Shown here: piece by piece, positions 1-8,996 of the stretch
How positions within the stretch are numbered: the stretch's first letter is position 1
How the letters are laid out: each line of letters begins with the position of its first letter
Assembly: GCF_025567285.1 (NCBI RefSeq)
Contig: NZ_JAOQJT010000001.1
Location: 372,001-436,000 of the forward strand
Direction of reading: 5' to 3'
Source of the DNA: Coprococcus aceti
GTDB lineage: Bacteria > Bacillota > Clostridia > Lachnospirales > Lachnospiraceae
DNA: 64,000 nucleotides
Translations under genes and position numbers: made by a program
Notes under the pieces: model-generated
The model's input: only the letters and a program-made list of their open reading frames with translations
Told to the model about the DNA's origin: nothing
Databases searched by the model: none

Positions 1-1056
1 TCAGATGTAAATATAGAGCTCAAGAGTGAGTCAAAGACTGACACATCAGGAGATAAGATATCAACTGACAAGAAGTACACATTATCAGCAATGAGCGGCG
101 GAGAGAGCCAGGAGTTCACAGGAAATGTGACATCAGACTATGACAAGAACAGCGGTAAGATGAGTGGAAGCATATCTGTTGATGTACAGGGTGAGACTGC
201 TCAGGCTGCATTTGAGGGTGTCCTTGCAGATGTCAAGAAGGGCGAGTCATTCAGCATAAATGATGCAAAGCTCACAGTTACAGTATCAGGCGAGGATGTT
301 CTTCAGTGCTCAGGAAATCTCAAGGTAGCAGAGAAGGACAACAAGATAGAGGCTCCTGCAGCAGGAGATGTGGTTGATTACTCAGTTCTCAACAGTGATG
401 ATGTAGATCAGTACATCAACATGGATAAGATGGAAAAGATCGTATCAGCATGGAGCGAGATATTTGACTCAGTAAGTGTTGACAGCAGACTTGACGGAAA
501 GTTCGGCACCGACTCAAAGGATACTGAGGAGGAAGAGCCTGAGACAACAGAGGCAGCTACAACAGAGGAAGCAACCACAGAGAAGTCAAATGACAGCACA
601 GAGGAGGAAGACCTTTCAAAGGTTACATTAAGCCTTGGCGATAAGTCAGTAAAGATCAATGATCCAAAGGGATACGAGAGAAGCTATGCTTCAGAGTATA
701 CCATATCTTATAATGATGAGAAGGGCGATGTATATGCAAGCTATTCTACATATACACACTATTCAGCAAGTGATCTTGTGAAGAACATGAAGGATACTTA
801 CACAGAGTATTACAACGATGAGAACTCCAAGGTCAACGAGATGACAGATGGCACAGTGAAGGCAAAGGATGGCACAGAGGTAACATATCTTGTGATACAG
901 CTCACATCATATGATATGGACAGAACAGAGGTGCTGTTGGTATATCCTACAGGCGAGGATGTAGTTACATGTTCTATCAGCTACTGGGATAAGGTCGACA
1001 AGGTTGACGCGCAGAAGCTGTGTGAGACATTCATGGATGCAATTGAGATAAAGTAA
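1..1056 (+). CDS. Extracellular protein of unknown function, 5' end outside window
   Basis: The reading frame is open from the first base, so the gene starts upstream and only the last 351 residues are seen. I do not recognise a family. Two globular parts rich in beta-type sequence are joined by an acidic Thr/Glu linker (repeats of ETTEAATTEEATTE type, around codons 175-205 of the visible part), which is typical of clostridial lipoproteins and surface proteins. The C-terminal part contains regularly spaced Tyr/Thr strands and ends in FMDAIEIK. No membrane segment is visible, so an N-terminal lipobox or signal peptide would lie outside the window. aroD follows after 47 bases. Confidence 0.75.
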   Translation, partial: SDVNIELKSESKTDTSGDKISTDKKYTLSAMSGGESQEFTGNVTSDYDKNSGKMSGSISVDVQGETAQAAFEGVLADVKKGESFSINDAKLTVTVSGEDVLQCSGNLKVAEKDNKIEAPAAGDVVDYSVLNSDDVDQYINMDKMEKIVSAWSEIFDSVSVDSRLDGKFGTDSKDTEEEEPETTEAATTEEATTEKSNDSTEEEDLSKVTLSLGDKSVKINDPKGYERSYASEYTISYNDEKGDVYASYSTYTHYSASDLVKNMKDTYTEYYNDENSKVNEMTDGTVKAKDGTEVTYLVIQLTSYDMDRTEVLLVYPTGEDVVTCSISYWDKVDKVDAQKLCETFMDAIEIK

Positions 1057-1103
1057 TAGCTGTACAGCGTGCAGAGAAAATGTGAAAAAGGCAGGAGGCA
1101 GTG

Positions 1104-1874
1104 ATGAAGGTCGTTAATGTGAAGAATGTGGCGATAGGAGAGGGAATGACTAAGATCTGTGTACCTCTGGTAGCTCCGACGGATTATGATGTGGACTATC
1201 AGTTGAGGATCATAGCGAAGTCGGAACCAGACATGGTGGAATTCAGAGCGGATATGTACGAGAAGTGCTTTGACAGAGAGGCACTTATGAAGACTCTGGC
1301 TAAGATCCATGATAAGCTGGGGCAGTTCCCTATTATATTTACATTCCGAACAAAGGGCGAGGGTGGCTGCATGGAGGCAACACTCAGCCAGTATCACGAC
1401 CTTCTTATTGACGCTATAGACAGTGGATATATAGACATCGTGGATATAGAATATTTCTCCGACATGGAGATTGTGGATGAAGTCATAGCGGAGGCTCATT
1501 CCAAGGGCGTGTATGTCATAGTGTCCAATCACGATTTCAAGACTACTATACCTATGGAACAGATAGTTGACAGATTTAAGTCCATCATATTCACAGGTGC
1601 AGATATAGCCAAGATAGCCATGATGCCTGAGGAGGGATCGCAGGTCGTAGATATGATGCAGGCTGCAAAGGAACTGCAGGATAGTGGAAATCAGACCCCT
1701 CTCATAGTTATATCCATGGGTGAAGTTGGTGTGGAGACAAGAACCACAGGAGAGATGTATGGCAATACGATATCATTTGCCACAGCGGGCATACCTTCCG
1801 CCCCTGGACAGATATCTGTGGATGCACTCAGGAGCCAGCTCACCATGATACATCACATTATAGCTGGTAAATAA
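1104..1874 (+). CDS. aroD: Type I 3-dehydroquinate dehydratase
   Basis: Third enzyme of the shikimate pathway, dehydrating 3-dehydroquinate to 3-dehydroshikimate in the cytoplasm. The family's Schiff-base lysine is seen in ADIAKIAMM and the catalytic histidine in VSNHDFKTT; the EFRADMYE and FTFRTKGEGG segments are typical of type I enzymes, and the length of about 256 residues is normal. A GTG at 1101 would sit only two bases from the AGGAGG at 1093-1098, so the ATG at 1104 is the better start. It stands alone among unrelated genes, with a terminator directly behind it. Confidence 0.95.
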   Translation: MKVVNVKNVAIGEGMTKICVPLVAPTDYDVDYQLRIIAKSEPDMVEFRADMYEKCFDREALMKTLAKIHDKLGQFPIIFTFRTKGEGGCMEATLSQYHDLLIDAIDSGYIDIVDIEYFSDMEIVDEVIAEAHSKGVYVIVSNHDFKTTIPMEQIVDRFKSIIFTGADIAKIAMMPEEGSQVVDMMQAAKELQDSGNQTPLIVISMGEVGVETRTTGEMYGNTISFATAGIPSAPGQISVDALRSQLTMIHHIIAGK

Positions 1875-1900
1875 TAATAATTATATGATGCTATTATTCT

Positions 1901-1937
1901 GGAAGTCACGGATGAATGCCGTGGCTTCCATTTTTTT
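1901..1937 (+). terminator. Intrinsic terminator after aroD
   Basis: An 11-base-pair stem (GGAAGTCACGG with CCGTGGCTTCC, one G-U pair) with a short loop is followed by seven T residues at 1931-1937. Confidence 0.85.
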
Positions 1938-2031
1938 AGTGTTGTGTGGCTTGTTTCGCAGATATATGGTATTATGACATAAATGTTCCGGGACCTTGTA
2001 TGGCAGACGGCGGCTAAGGAGATAAGAATAT

Positions 2032-3078
2032 ATGGAAGAAAAGATACACAAGAGGAGAGTGCACTACAGTGGCACCCATCCGAAGAGGTTTGAGGAGAAA
2101 TACAAGGAGCACGATCCTGAAAAATATGCGGATACGATAGAGAAAGTCATAAGCAAGGGAAGTACCCCGGCAGGGATGCACATTTCAATATGTGTAAATG
2201 AGATACTGGATTTCCTTCAGATACAGCCGGGACAGCAGGGGCTTGATGCGACACTGGGCTATGGTGGTCACACAAGGCGTATGCTTGAGAAGCTTCAAGG
2301 AAAAGGTCATATGTATGCACTGGATGTTGATCCTATAGAGATAGTGAAGACGAAGCAGAGACTGGCGGAGGCCGGCTACGGTGAGGATATACTCACGATA
2401 AAGCAGACAAATTTCAGGAATATCGACCAGGTGGCAGAGGAGGCCGGGGGATTTGATTTTATCCTTGCGGATCTTGGAGTGTCTTCCATGCAGATAGACA
2501 ATCCAGACAGGGGATTCACATACAAGTTTGATGGACCACTTGATCTGAGGCTTGATCCGGAGAAGGGTGAGTCGGCGGCGGAGCGTCTACGAGAGGTTTC
2601 GTATGAGGAACTCGTTGGGATGTTCCAGGAGAACTCGGACGAGCCTTATGCGGAGGAGATCGCCACGGTCATCATGAAGAGAAACCGAACTAAGAATTAT
2701 GTGGAGACCACCACGCAGATGAAGGATGCCATCGAGGAGGCATTGGCATTTGTGCCGGAGAAGGACAGAAAAGAGGCTGTAAAGAAATCCTGTCAGAGGT
2801 GTTTTCAGGCTCTGCGAATAGATGTGAACAGTGAGTTTGAGGTTTTGTATGATTTCCTTGACAAGCTGCCGGATGCGCTCAGACCTGGTGGAAAAGTGGC
2901 GATACTGACATTCCATTCAGGTGAGGACAGACTGGTAAAGAGAGCGTTCAAGGCGGGAGCGAAGGCTGGTGTTTACAGCGAAGTCAGCAAGGATGTCATC
3001 AGACCGTCAGCGGAGGAGTGCGCCCGCAATCCGAGAGCAAGATCGACGAAGATGAGATGGGCTGTAAAAGCAGAATAA
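2032..3078 (+). CDS. rsmH: RsmH/MraW-family 16S rRNA C1402 N4-methyltransferase
   Basis: SAM-dependent methyltransferase of the family that modifies N4 of C1402 in 16S rRNA. The motifs are clear: DATLGYGGHT for SAM binding, ILADLGVSSMQIDNPDRGF, DGPLDLRLD and LTFHSGEDRLVKRAF near the C-terminus. At 348 residues it is longer than the usual 310 or so because of an N-terminal extension of about 45 charged residues (KRRVHYSGTHPKRF type). It is not next to mraZ, ftsL or ftsI, where the standard rsmH sits, so it may be a second copy. AAGGAGA at 2016-2022 fixes the ATG. The exact target of this member is inference. Confidence 0.85.
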   Translation: MEEKIHKRRVHYSGTHPKRFEEKYKEHDPEKYADTIEKVISKGSTPAGMHISICVNEILDFLQIQPGQQGLDATLGYGGHTRRMLEKLQGKGHMYALDVDPIEIVKTKQRLAEAGYGEDILTIKQTNFRNIDQVAEEAGGFDFILADLGVSSMQIDNPDRGFTYKFDGPLDLRLDPEKGESAAERLREVSYEELVGMFQENSDEPYAEEIATVIMKRNRTKNYVETTTQMKDAIEEALAFVPEKDRKEAVKKSCQRCFQALRIDVNSEFEVLYDFLDKLPDALRPGGKVAILTFHSGEDRLVKRAFKAGAKAGVYSEVSKDVIRPSAEECARNPRARSTKMRWAVKAE

Positions 3079-3090
3079 AGGACACAGAAA

Positions 3091-3143
3091 GGCGACATCG
3101 TCTGTATATCATGTTAATATGATGACAGGGGATGTCGCCTTTT
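3091..3143 (+). terminator. Stem-loop terminator after rsmH
   Basis: GGCGACATC at 3091-3099 pairs with GATGTCGCC at 3131-3139, followed by four T residues. The loop is long (about 31 bases), so the element is less compact than the other terminators here. Confidence 0.6.
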
Positions 3144-3144
3144 G

Positions 3145-3297
3145 GACATATGTTTCAGATGTATTGTGGCTGACTATTTCACAGGAGTTGAGGCAAGTGA
3201 GATGAATGTGAGCTGCGCCTGTGATGGCATACAGGCAGAGGAAATGCTCTATGAGAATCAGTATGATCTTTTTTCGGTGGAGATAAGCTCCCAGTAA
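3145..3297 (+). other. Short open stretch in the 3079-3503 gap, possible gene remnant
   Basis: The 425-base gap between rsmH and the aldo/keto reductase holds the rsmH terminator and then a stretch that looks coding in one frame: GVEASEMNVSCACDGIQAEE and so on, ending in a stop at 3295-3297. An ATG at 3202 with AGGAG about 14 bases upstream would give 31 residues. Base composition changes sharply after about 3300 to very AT-rich sequence without any clear gene, up to the reductase. I do not recognise the peptide; it could be the decayed end of a lost gene or chance. Confidence 0.25.
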
Positions 3298-3503
3298 ATG
3301 TGTAACAGGCATATAGAGGATAGTAAAAATGTCCAGGATAATTTAGACAGAACATTTATAAAAATTATAATAAAAATTTCATATATAATAAAAAATATTC
3401 ATATTTTTTTGATGTAATAGGTATGATATACTTCAAAATGTAGTGATAACTTGCATATATAAAAAGAAAACATCGTAAGGATAATTTTAAGAGAGGTATC
3501 AAT

Positions 3504-4532
3504 ATGGGAGATTATAAGGCAGCAGAGAATAGATATAAGAATGTTGAGGGAACAGGATTTTACAGACATTGCGGCAAGAGCGGTCTTATGATGCCGCCTC
3601 TGGCACTTGGACTCTGGCACAACTTTGGAACAAATGACGATTACGAGAATATGAAGAAGATGTGCTTTACCGCATTTGACAACGGAATAACACATTTTGA
3701 TATAGCAAACAACTATGGCCCGGTGTATGGAAGTGCAGAGGAGAACTTTGGAAAGATACTCAGAGAGGAACTGGGTGCGTACAGGGATGAGCTGATAATC
3801 AGCACTAAGGCCGGATTCGATATGTGGGAAGGCCCTTACGGCAACTGGGGCAGCAGAAAATATCTCATAGCAAGTCTTGACCAGAGCCTTAAAAGACTTG
3901 GCATCCCATATGTGGATATATTCTATCATCACAGAATGGATCCGAACACTCCACTCGAGGAGACCATGGGAGCATTGGCGCAGATAGTGAAGAGTGGAAA
4001 GGCACTTTATGTCGGACTCTCCAACTATGACGGACCTACCATGGCAAAGGCGGAGCGCATACTTGATGAGCTTCATGTGCCATTTGTGATAAATCAGAAC
4101 AGATACAGCATACTGGACAGATCTGTCGAGAACAATGGGCTTCTGAAGCAGACATACGCATCAGGCAAGGGACTCATATGCTTCTCGCCTCTGGCACAGG
4201 GAATGCTGACAGACAGATATCTGAAGGATATGCCGGCGGACAGCAGGGCAGTGAAGGACGGAAGATTCCTTCATGAGGATCAGGTGCTTGAAACTAGACC
4301 TCTCCTCAACCAGTTAAATGAGATCGCAGCCGGATATGATATGAAGCTATCAGAGCTTGCCATCGCATGGCTGCTGAACAAGCCGGAGGTCACAACAGTG
4401 CTGATCGGTGCTTCAAAGCCTGAGCAGATCATCAGCAATCTCAAGGCTGTTGAAAAGCAGGCACATACAGTCATGACCGATGACGAATTACAGAAGATCG
4501 AGGATGCCGTTGCAGCATTTGAAAGATCATAA
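3504..4532 (+). CDS. yghZ: Aldo/keto reductase, YghZ type
   Basis: NADPH-dependent aldo/keto reductase close to E. coli YghZ (L-glyceraldehyde 3-phosphate reductase); the segments CGKSGLMMPPLALGLWHNFG, FDIANNYGP, GSAEENFGKILRE and FSPLAQGMLTDRYL match that subfamily. The catalytic tetrad is visible as Asp and Tyr in FDIANNYG, Lys in ISTKAGFD and His in IFYHHRMD. Length is 342 residues, normal for the family. GAGAGG at 3491-3496 supports the ATG. It is a single-gene unit with its own terminator; the physiological substrate in this organism is unknown. Confidence 0.9.
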   Translation: MGDYKAAENRYKNVEGTGFYRHCGKSGLMMPPLALGLWHNFGTNDDYENMKKMCFTAFDNGITHFDIANNYGPVYGSAEENFGKILREELGAYRDELIISTKAGFDMWEGPYGNWGSRKYLIASLDQSLKRLGIPYVDIFYHHRMDPNTPLEETMGALAQIVKSGKALYVGLSNYDGPTMAKAERILDELHVPFVINQNRYSILDRSVENNGLLKQTYASGKGLICFSPLAQGMLTDRYLKDMPADSRAVKDGRFLHEDQVLETRPLLNQLNEIAAGYDMKLSELAIAWLLNKPEVTTVLIGASKPEQIISNLKAVEKQAHTVMTDDELQKIEDAVAAFERS

Positions 4533-4562
4533 AATAGGCAAAACTTTTTTTATACCCCCTCG

Positions 4563-4596
4563 CAGGAGAAGCCGGATAGAGCTTCTCCTGTTTTTT
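4563..4596 (+). terminator. Strong intrinsic terminator after the aldo/keto reductase
   Basis: CAGGAGAAGC at 4563-4572 pairs perfectly with GCTTCTCCTG at 4581-4590 around an 8-base loop, followed by six T residues. Confidence 0.95.
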
Positions 4597-4629
4597 ATAT
4601 CTGTGCAGACGTTGGGAGAAGTCTGTGCT

Positions 4630-4658
4630 GTTACAAATACATAAAAGTATGGTATTAT
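4630..4658 (+). promoter_or_regulatory. Probable sigma-A promoter for the decarboxylase-tmk unit
   Basis: GTTACA at 4630-4635, 17 bases, then TATTAT at 4653-4658, placed about 35 bases before the decarboxylase start and behind the preceding terminator. Confidence 0.5.
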
Positions 4659-4691
4659 ATCACACAGAATCTATGTTACGGAGAAAAACTG

Positions 4692-6308
4692 GTGAAGGAA
4701 TATATAAATGAAGCACTTGAAAAATATATAGAGAAGGGTACATACCCGTGGCACATGCCGGGACATAAGAGACAGCCGCTAGAAGAGCCGGCCAACTTCT
4801 GGAATGGGGTGTATGCACATGATTTCACTGAGGCTAAAGATCTTGACGACATGCATGAGCCGGAGTTGTTCATAGCGGACAGTATTGCCGAGATGAAGAA
4901 TGTGTATGGAACATTTGCAACATATATGCTGGTGAACGGTTCCACATCCGGACTTATGACAGCTATACACGCCACCTGTCACAGGGGAGACGTGATACTT
5001 GCGGCAAGAAACTGCCATAAGGCGGTGTACAACGCTATCTGTATGTTGGAGCTTGAGCCCGAGTATATAGTGCCGGATTATGTGAGTATGAGCTGGCCTG
5101 ACGGTGTGGGTCAGAATGAAGTCGGAGCAATATCGAATGGAATGTCAGATGATGGAGAAGATGACTGCGAAATATCGGAAATGATGGTTCCAGGCGATGA
5201 AGATGATCGTGAAATGTCAGAGAGGACAGACATACTGGGTGACATATCGCCGGATAAGCTGGAGCTTGCTCTTAAGGAATTGGTAGCAGATGGTAGAAAG
5301 CCAAGAGCGGTGATAATCACATCGCCGACATATGAGGGTGTCATATCTGATATAAGGACCATAGCCGGGATAGTACACAGGTATGGAATATATCTCATTG
5401 TGGACGAGGCACAGGGAGCACATCTGAACTTCATGGAAGGACATGAGACCGCCATGCAGCAGGGCGCGGATATTGTCATCGAGAGCCTGCACAAGACCAT
5501 GCCGGCACTCACACAGACATCACTTCTTCATGTGATGAATCCTGAGCTTGATGAGAGGGTTAGAAGATATCTGCAGATATTCCAGACATCTTCGCCTTCA
5601 TATATATTTATGCAGAGCATGGAGAAGGCAGTTGCATTTGGCGCAAATAACAGAGATGGATTTGCCAGGTATGGGCGGAGGCTTGAGGCATTTGCCGGGA
5701 AATGTGATGGGCTCAGAAATATACGGCTGTTCAGACCTGATGCTTTCTCAGTGAAAAATGATGAAATCTGTAATGCGTGTAAAGTGTTCGACCGTGATGA
5801 GGGCAGGCTGGTATTTGTCGTGAGATCGGGAACTGTAGACGAGTCGGGACAGAAATTTACAGGGGTTATGCTTGCTGAAATTCTGGCGGACAGGTATGGG
5901 TTGATTGTTGAGATGGCATCGGTGAGTTATGTCATTTGTATATCATCTGTTGTGGACAGTGCAGACAGTTATGATATACTATTTAATGCGGTGGCTGAGA
6001 TAGACGGGAACCTTGGCTATGAGCCGGATAAAACAGACCGGCAGGAGCTGGATATCATATCCGGCAGAAGGTCAGCTATGCCGCCGGGAACCGCGTGGGA
6101 CAGACCAGTGGAGAGCGTGCCGATTGAGGGTGCGGCTGGAAAGGTGTCGGGGGCATTTGTATATGCATATCCGCCGGGAATACCTGTGCTGGCGCCGGGA
6201 GAGGTCGTTGACCGGCAGGCGGTGAACGGAATAAAGTCCATGATAGACAGCGGACTTAATGTGGCAGGAGTCAATGACGGTTATATCAAAGTGCTGTGCG
6301 GAGAATGA
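4692..6308 (+). CDS. PLP-dependent Orn/Lys/Arg decarboxylase family protein (YaaO-like)
   Basis: Fold-type I PLP enzyme of the ornithine/lysine/arginine decarboxylase family, expected to decarboxylate a basic amino acid. Visible marks are WHMPGHKR near the N-terminus, VNGSTSGLMTAI, ITSPTYEGVISD, VDEAQGAHL with the PLP-binding Asp, and ESLHKTMPALTQ with the Schiff-base Lys. A GTG start is set by GGAGA at 4680-4684. At 538 residues it is about 50 longer than Bacillus YaaO; most of the excess is an acidic, low-complexity insertion at residues 138-182 before the large-domain core. As in Bacillus, it precedes tmk. The substrate cannot be told from sequence. Confidence 0.85.
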   Translation: MKEYINEALEKYIEKGTYPWHMPGHKRQPLEEPANFWNGVYAHDFTEAKDLDDMHEPELFIADSIAEMKNVYGTFATYMLVNGSTSGLMTAIHATCHRGDVILAARNCHKAVYNAICMLELEPEYIVPDYVSMSWPDGVGQNEVGAISNGMSDDGEDDCEISEMMVPGDEDDREMSERTDILGDISPDKLELALKELVADGRKPRAVIITSPTYEGVISDIRTIAGIVHRYGIYLIVDEAQGAHLNFMEGHETAMQQGADIVIESLHKTMPALTQTSLLHVMNPELDERVRRYLQIFQTSSPSYIFMQSMEKAVAFGANNRDGFARYGRRLEAFAGKCDGLRNIRLFRPDAFSVKNDEICNACKVFDRDEGRLVFVVRSGTVDESGQKFTGVMLAEILADRYGLIVEMASVSYVICISSVVDSADSYDILFNAVAEIDGNLGYEPDKTDRQELDIISGRRSAMPPGTAWDRPVESVPIEGAAGKVSGAFVYAYPPGIPVLAPGEVVDRQAVNGIKSMIDSGLNVAGVNDGYIKVLCGE

Positions 6309-6402
6309 TATGTAGCATTATGATCTGGAAGGTTTGATAAGAATCACAATATAAATATGAAAGGTGTACATGTGCAGGAACAGCATATGGCAGGGTTAGG
6401 AT

Positions 6403-7026
6403 ATGAAAGGAATATTTATAACTATAGAGGGCCCGGACGGAGCGGGCAAGACCACACAGAGGGAGCTGCTTAAGGAATATCTGGAGAAGAAAGGCTATGA
6501 CGTGCTGATAACCAGAGATCCGGGGGGAAATCCCATAAGTGAGGCGATCCGCGAGGTTATATTGAACAAGGATTTTACAGAGATGGGATATATGACTGAG
6601 CTGCTTCTGTATGCTTCGGCGAGAGCCCAGCTTGTGAAAGAGAATATCAAGCCTGCACTGGATGCCGGTCAGGCGGTGATTGCAGACAGATTTGTGGACT
6701 CATCCGCTGTGTATCAGGGAATCGGAAGAGGACTCGGAGTTGACACGGTGTATAAGGTAAATGAATTTGCACTTCAGGGAATCATGCCGGATATGACATT
6801 CCTCATGGATCTTGACGCCCAGGAGGGAATATCCAGAAAGAAGAACCAGGCTGAACTTGACAGAATGGAGAATGAAAAAATGGAGTTCCATCAGAAGGTC
6901 GTGGATGGATACCGCATGCTTGCGGATATGCACACTGAGAGAATAGTGAAGATAGACGCTACTTTACCTATTGATGAGATTCATGGTATAATAGTAGGGT
7001 ATGTAGAGAAGAAACTTAATCTTTAA
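6403..7026 (+). CDS. tmk: Thymidylate kinase
   Basis: Phosphorylates dTMP to dTDP for DNA synthesis. The P-loop EGPDGAGKTTQ, the TRDPGG motif (usually TREPGG), ADRFVDSSAVYQG and a lid segment with RKKNQAELDRME are all present at the expected spacing. Length 207 residues is standard. The ATG follows GGTTAGG by two bases, so the ribosome site is poor, and the 94 bases before it show no other signal; it is probably read from the decarboxylase promoter. holB and ricT follow directly, the classic Firmicute order. Confidence 0.95.
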   Translation: MKGIFITIEGPDGAGKTTQRELLKEYLEKKGYDVLITRDPGGNPISEAIREVILNKDFTEMGYMTELLLYASARAQLVKENIKPALDAGQAVIADRFVDSSAVYQGIGRGLGVDTVYKVNEFALQGIMPDMTFLMDLDAQEGISRKKNQAELDRMENEKMEFHQKVVDGYRMLADMHTERIVKIDATLPIDEIHGIIVGYVEKKLNL

Positions 7027-7095
7027 TATATTTTGATTTTGGAGAAGGTCAGAATAGACATACAGAAACAATTAATTGTAAGGGGGTTGGTATAT

Positions 7096-8088
7096 ATGAT
7101 AGATTTCACAGACATAATCGGACATGAGGACATAATACGCCACTTCAAGAGTAGCATTGAGCTGGGTAAGATATCCCAGGGCTACATCATCAATGGCGAG
7201 ACAGGAAGTGGAAAAAAGACCCTTACCAGGGCGCTGGTCAAGACTCTCCAGTGTGAGGAGGGCGGTACAGAGCCATGTAATCATTGTAAGTCATGTCTTC
7301 AGTGTGAGACGGGAAATCAGCCTGATATCGTGTGGGTGACCCACGACAAGCCAAATGTGATCTCGGTTGAAGAGATACGTGATCAGGTGAATTCTGATAT
7401 TGATATCAAGCCTTATAGCAGCAGATATAAGATATATGTTATAGAGGATGCACAGCTTCTGAATGTGAATGCACAGAACGCTTTGTTAAAGACGATCGAG
7501 GAAGCTCCGTCCTATGCAATAATCATACTGCTCACCAACAATCTTGATAAGATGCTTCAGACTATACAGTCCAGATGTATAGTGCTGAATGTGAAGCCTG
7601 TCAGAGAACATGATATACTTGATTATCTCATGAACGAGCTCAAGCTGGACAAGCAGAAGGCTGACTTCTGTATGGATTTTGCCCAGGGCAATCTGGGAAA
7701 GGCCATCAGGCTTGCAACTAGTGATGAGTACAAGGAGATCAAGGAAAATGTGGTGAAGTTCATGAGACATATAAGTGATATGTCGGTTGATGACATGATA
7801 TTTGCCATTAAGAATATGGAGCTGTACAAGCTCAAGGTAAGTGACTACATCGATCTGATGATGATGTGGTACAGGGACATTCTTATGCTTAAGGTGTCAA
7901 ATAACCCGGGCCGGTTGATGTTCAAGGAGTATTATTCTGATATAAGAAAGCAGTCCTCACACATCAGCTATGAGGGTATAGAAAAGGTACTCAAGTCTAT
8001 GGACAAGGCCAAGGTCAGACTTGAGGCGAATGTCAGCTTTGACATTGTCATGGAGCTTATGCTCCTAACCATGAAGGAGAATTGTTAA
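7096..8088 (+). CDS. holB: DNA polymerase III delta-prime subunit
   Basis: Clamp-loader subunit of the replicase. The N-terminal AAA+ module has NGETGSGKKT in the P-loop position, a zinc-binding cluster CNHCKSCLQC with a preceding Cys, IEDAQLLNVNAQNALLKTIE and the SRC motif in QSRCIVLNV. The ATG at 7096 follows AGGGGG at 7081-7086; an upstream TTG at 7033 extends the frame but has a non-conserved leader. The gene ends one base into the ricT start (TAATG), which indicates translational coupling. Confidence 0.93.
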   Translation: MIDFTDIIGHEDIIRHFKSSIELGKISQGYIINGETGSGKKTLTRALVKTLQCEEGGTEPCNHCKSCLQCETGNQPDIVWVTHDKPNVISVEEIRDQVNSDIDIKPYSSRYKIYVIEDAQLLNVNAQNALLKTIEEAPSYAIIILLTNNLDKMLQTIQSRCIVLNVKPVREHDILDYLMNELKLDKQKADFCMDFAQGNLGKAIRLATSDEYKEIKENVVKFMRHISDMSVDDMIFAIKNMELYKLKVSDYIDLMMMWYRDILMLKVSNNPGRLMFKEYYSDIRKQSSHISYEGIEKVLKSMDKAKVRLEANVSFDIVMELMLLTMKENC

Positions 8089-8996
8089 TGAAAGAGATTA
8101 TAGGAGTTCGTTTCAGACCAAACGGTAAGATATATTATTTTGATCCACAGAACTTTGAGGTCGAGGCCGGCAGTTTTGTCATTGTCGAGACCGCAAGGGG
8201 TGTGGAGTACGGCAAAGTGGTTCTGGGAAGACGAGAGGTAGAAGAGGGCAAGATAACGGCGTCACTCAAGCCGATCATAAGAATTGCCACAGAGGATGAC
8301 ACCAGAAGATACGAGGATAACAAGAAGAAGAGCAAGAGAGCATTTGGCATATGTCTTGAGAAGATCGCAAAGCATAAGCTGGACATGAAGCTCATCGAGG
8401 CTGAGTATACATTTGACAACAATAAGGTGCTGTTCTACTTCACAGCAGACAGGAGAATCGATTTCCGAGAGCTGGTAAAGGATCTGGCATCTGTGTTCAA
8501 GACAAGAATAGAGCTCAGACAGATCGGTGTCCGCGATGAGACCAAGATGGTTGGCGGAATCGGCATATGTGGAAGGGAGCTCTGCTGTAACAAGCATTTG
8601 TCGGAGTTCGTTCCAGTATCAATCAAGATGGCAAAGGAGCAGAACCTGTCACTGAATCCTACTAAGATATCCGGTGTGTGCGGAAGACTTATGTGCTGTC
8701 TGAAGCATGAGCAGGACACTTACGAGTATCTGAATGAGAAGCTTCCGAATGTAGGAGATTTCGTCAGGACCATAGATGGCAACAAGGGCGAGGTCATGTC
8801 AGTGAACGTTCTCCGACAGAAGGTTAAGATCGTGGTGACAGACAAGGATGACAACAAGGAAGTTATGGAGTATCCTGTGGCTGAACTCAAGTTCAAGCCT
8901 AAGAGAAGAAAGAATTCAGAAAGACTCAGTGCTGAGGAGTACAAGGCACTTGAGGCATTGGAGGACAAGGGTGGAAAGTCCAAATTTGACGATTAG
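8088..8996 (+). CDS. ricT: RicT/YaaT, PSP1-domain protein
   Basis: PSP1-domain protein; in Bacillus it forms the Ric complex with RicA and RicF, carries Fe-S clusters and promotes RNase Y processing and developmental phosphorelay. Seen here: the N-terminal GVRFRPNGKIYYF segment and two conserved cysteine clusters, ICGRELCCNKHL and VCGRLMCCLKHE. The C-terminal third is Lys/Glu-rich. The ATG at 8088 overlaps the holB stop and has AAGGAGA at 8074-8080; a TTG at 8082 is less likely. The partner genes ricA and ricF are not in this window. Confidence 0.93.
   Translation: MKEIIGVRFRPNGKIYYFDPQNFEVEAGSFVIVETARGVEYGKVVLGRREVEEGKITASLKPIIRIATEDDTRRYEDNKKKSKRAFGICLEKIAKHKLDMKLIEAEYTFDNNKVLFYFTADRRIDFRELVKDLASVFKTRIELRQIGVRDETKMVGGIGICGRELCCNKHLSEFVPVSIKMAKEQNLSLNPTKISGVCGRLMCCLKHEQDTYEYLNEKLPNVGDFVRTIDGNKGEVMSVNVLRQKVKIVVTDKDDNKEVMEYPVAELKFKPKRRKNSERLSAEEYKALEALEDKGGKSKFDD

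Noticed and set aside
5111..5512. Minus-strand open frames opposite the decarboxylase gene
   Set aside because: Shadow frames of a strongly conserved PLP enzyme.
7033..7095. Upstream TTG extension of holB
   Set aside because: The added 21 residues are not conserved and the AGGGGG site fits ATG 7096.
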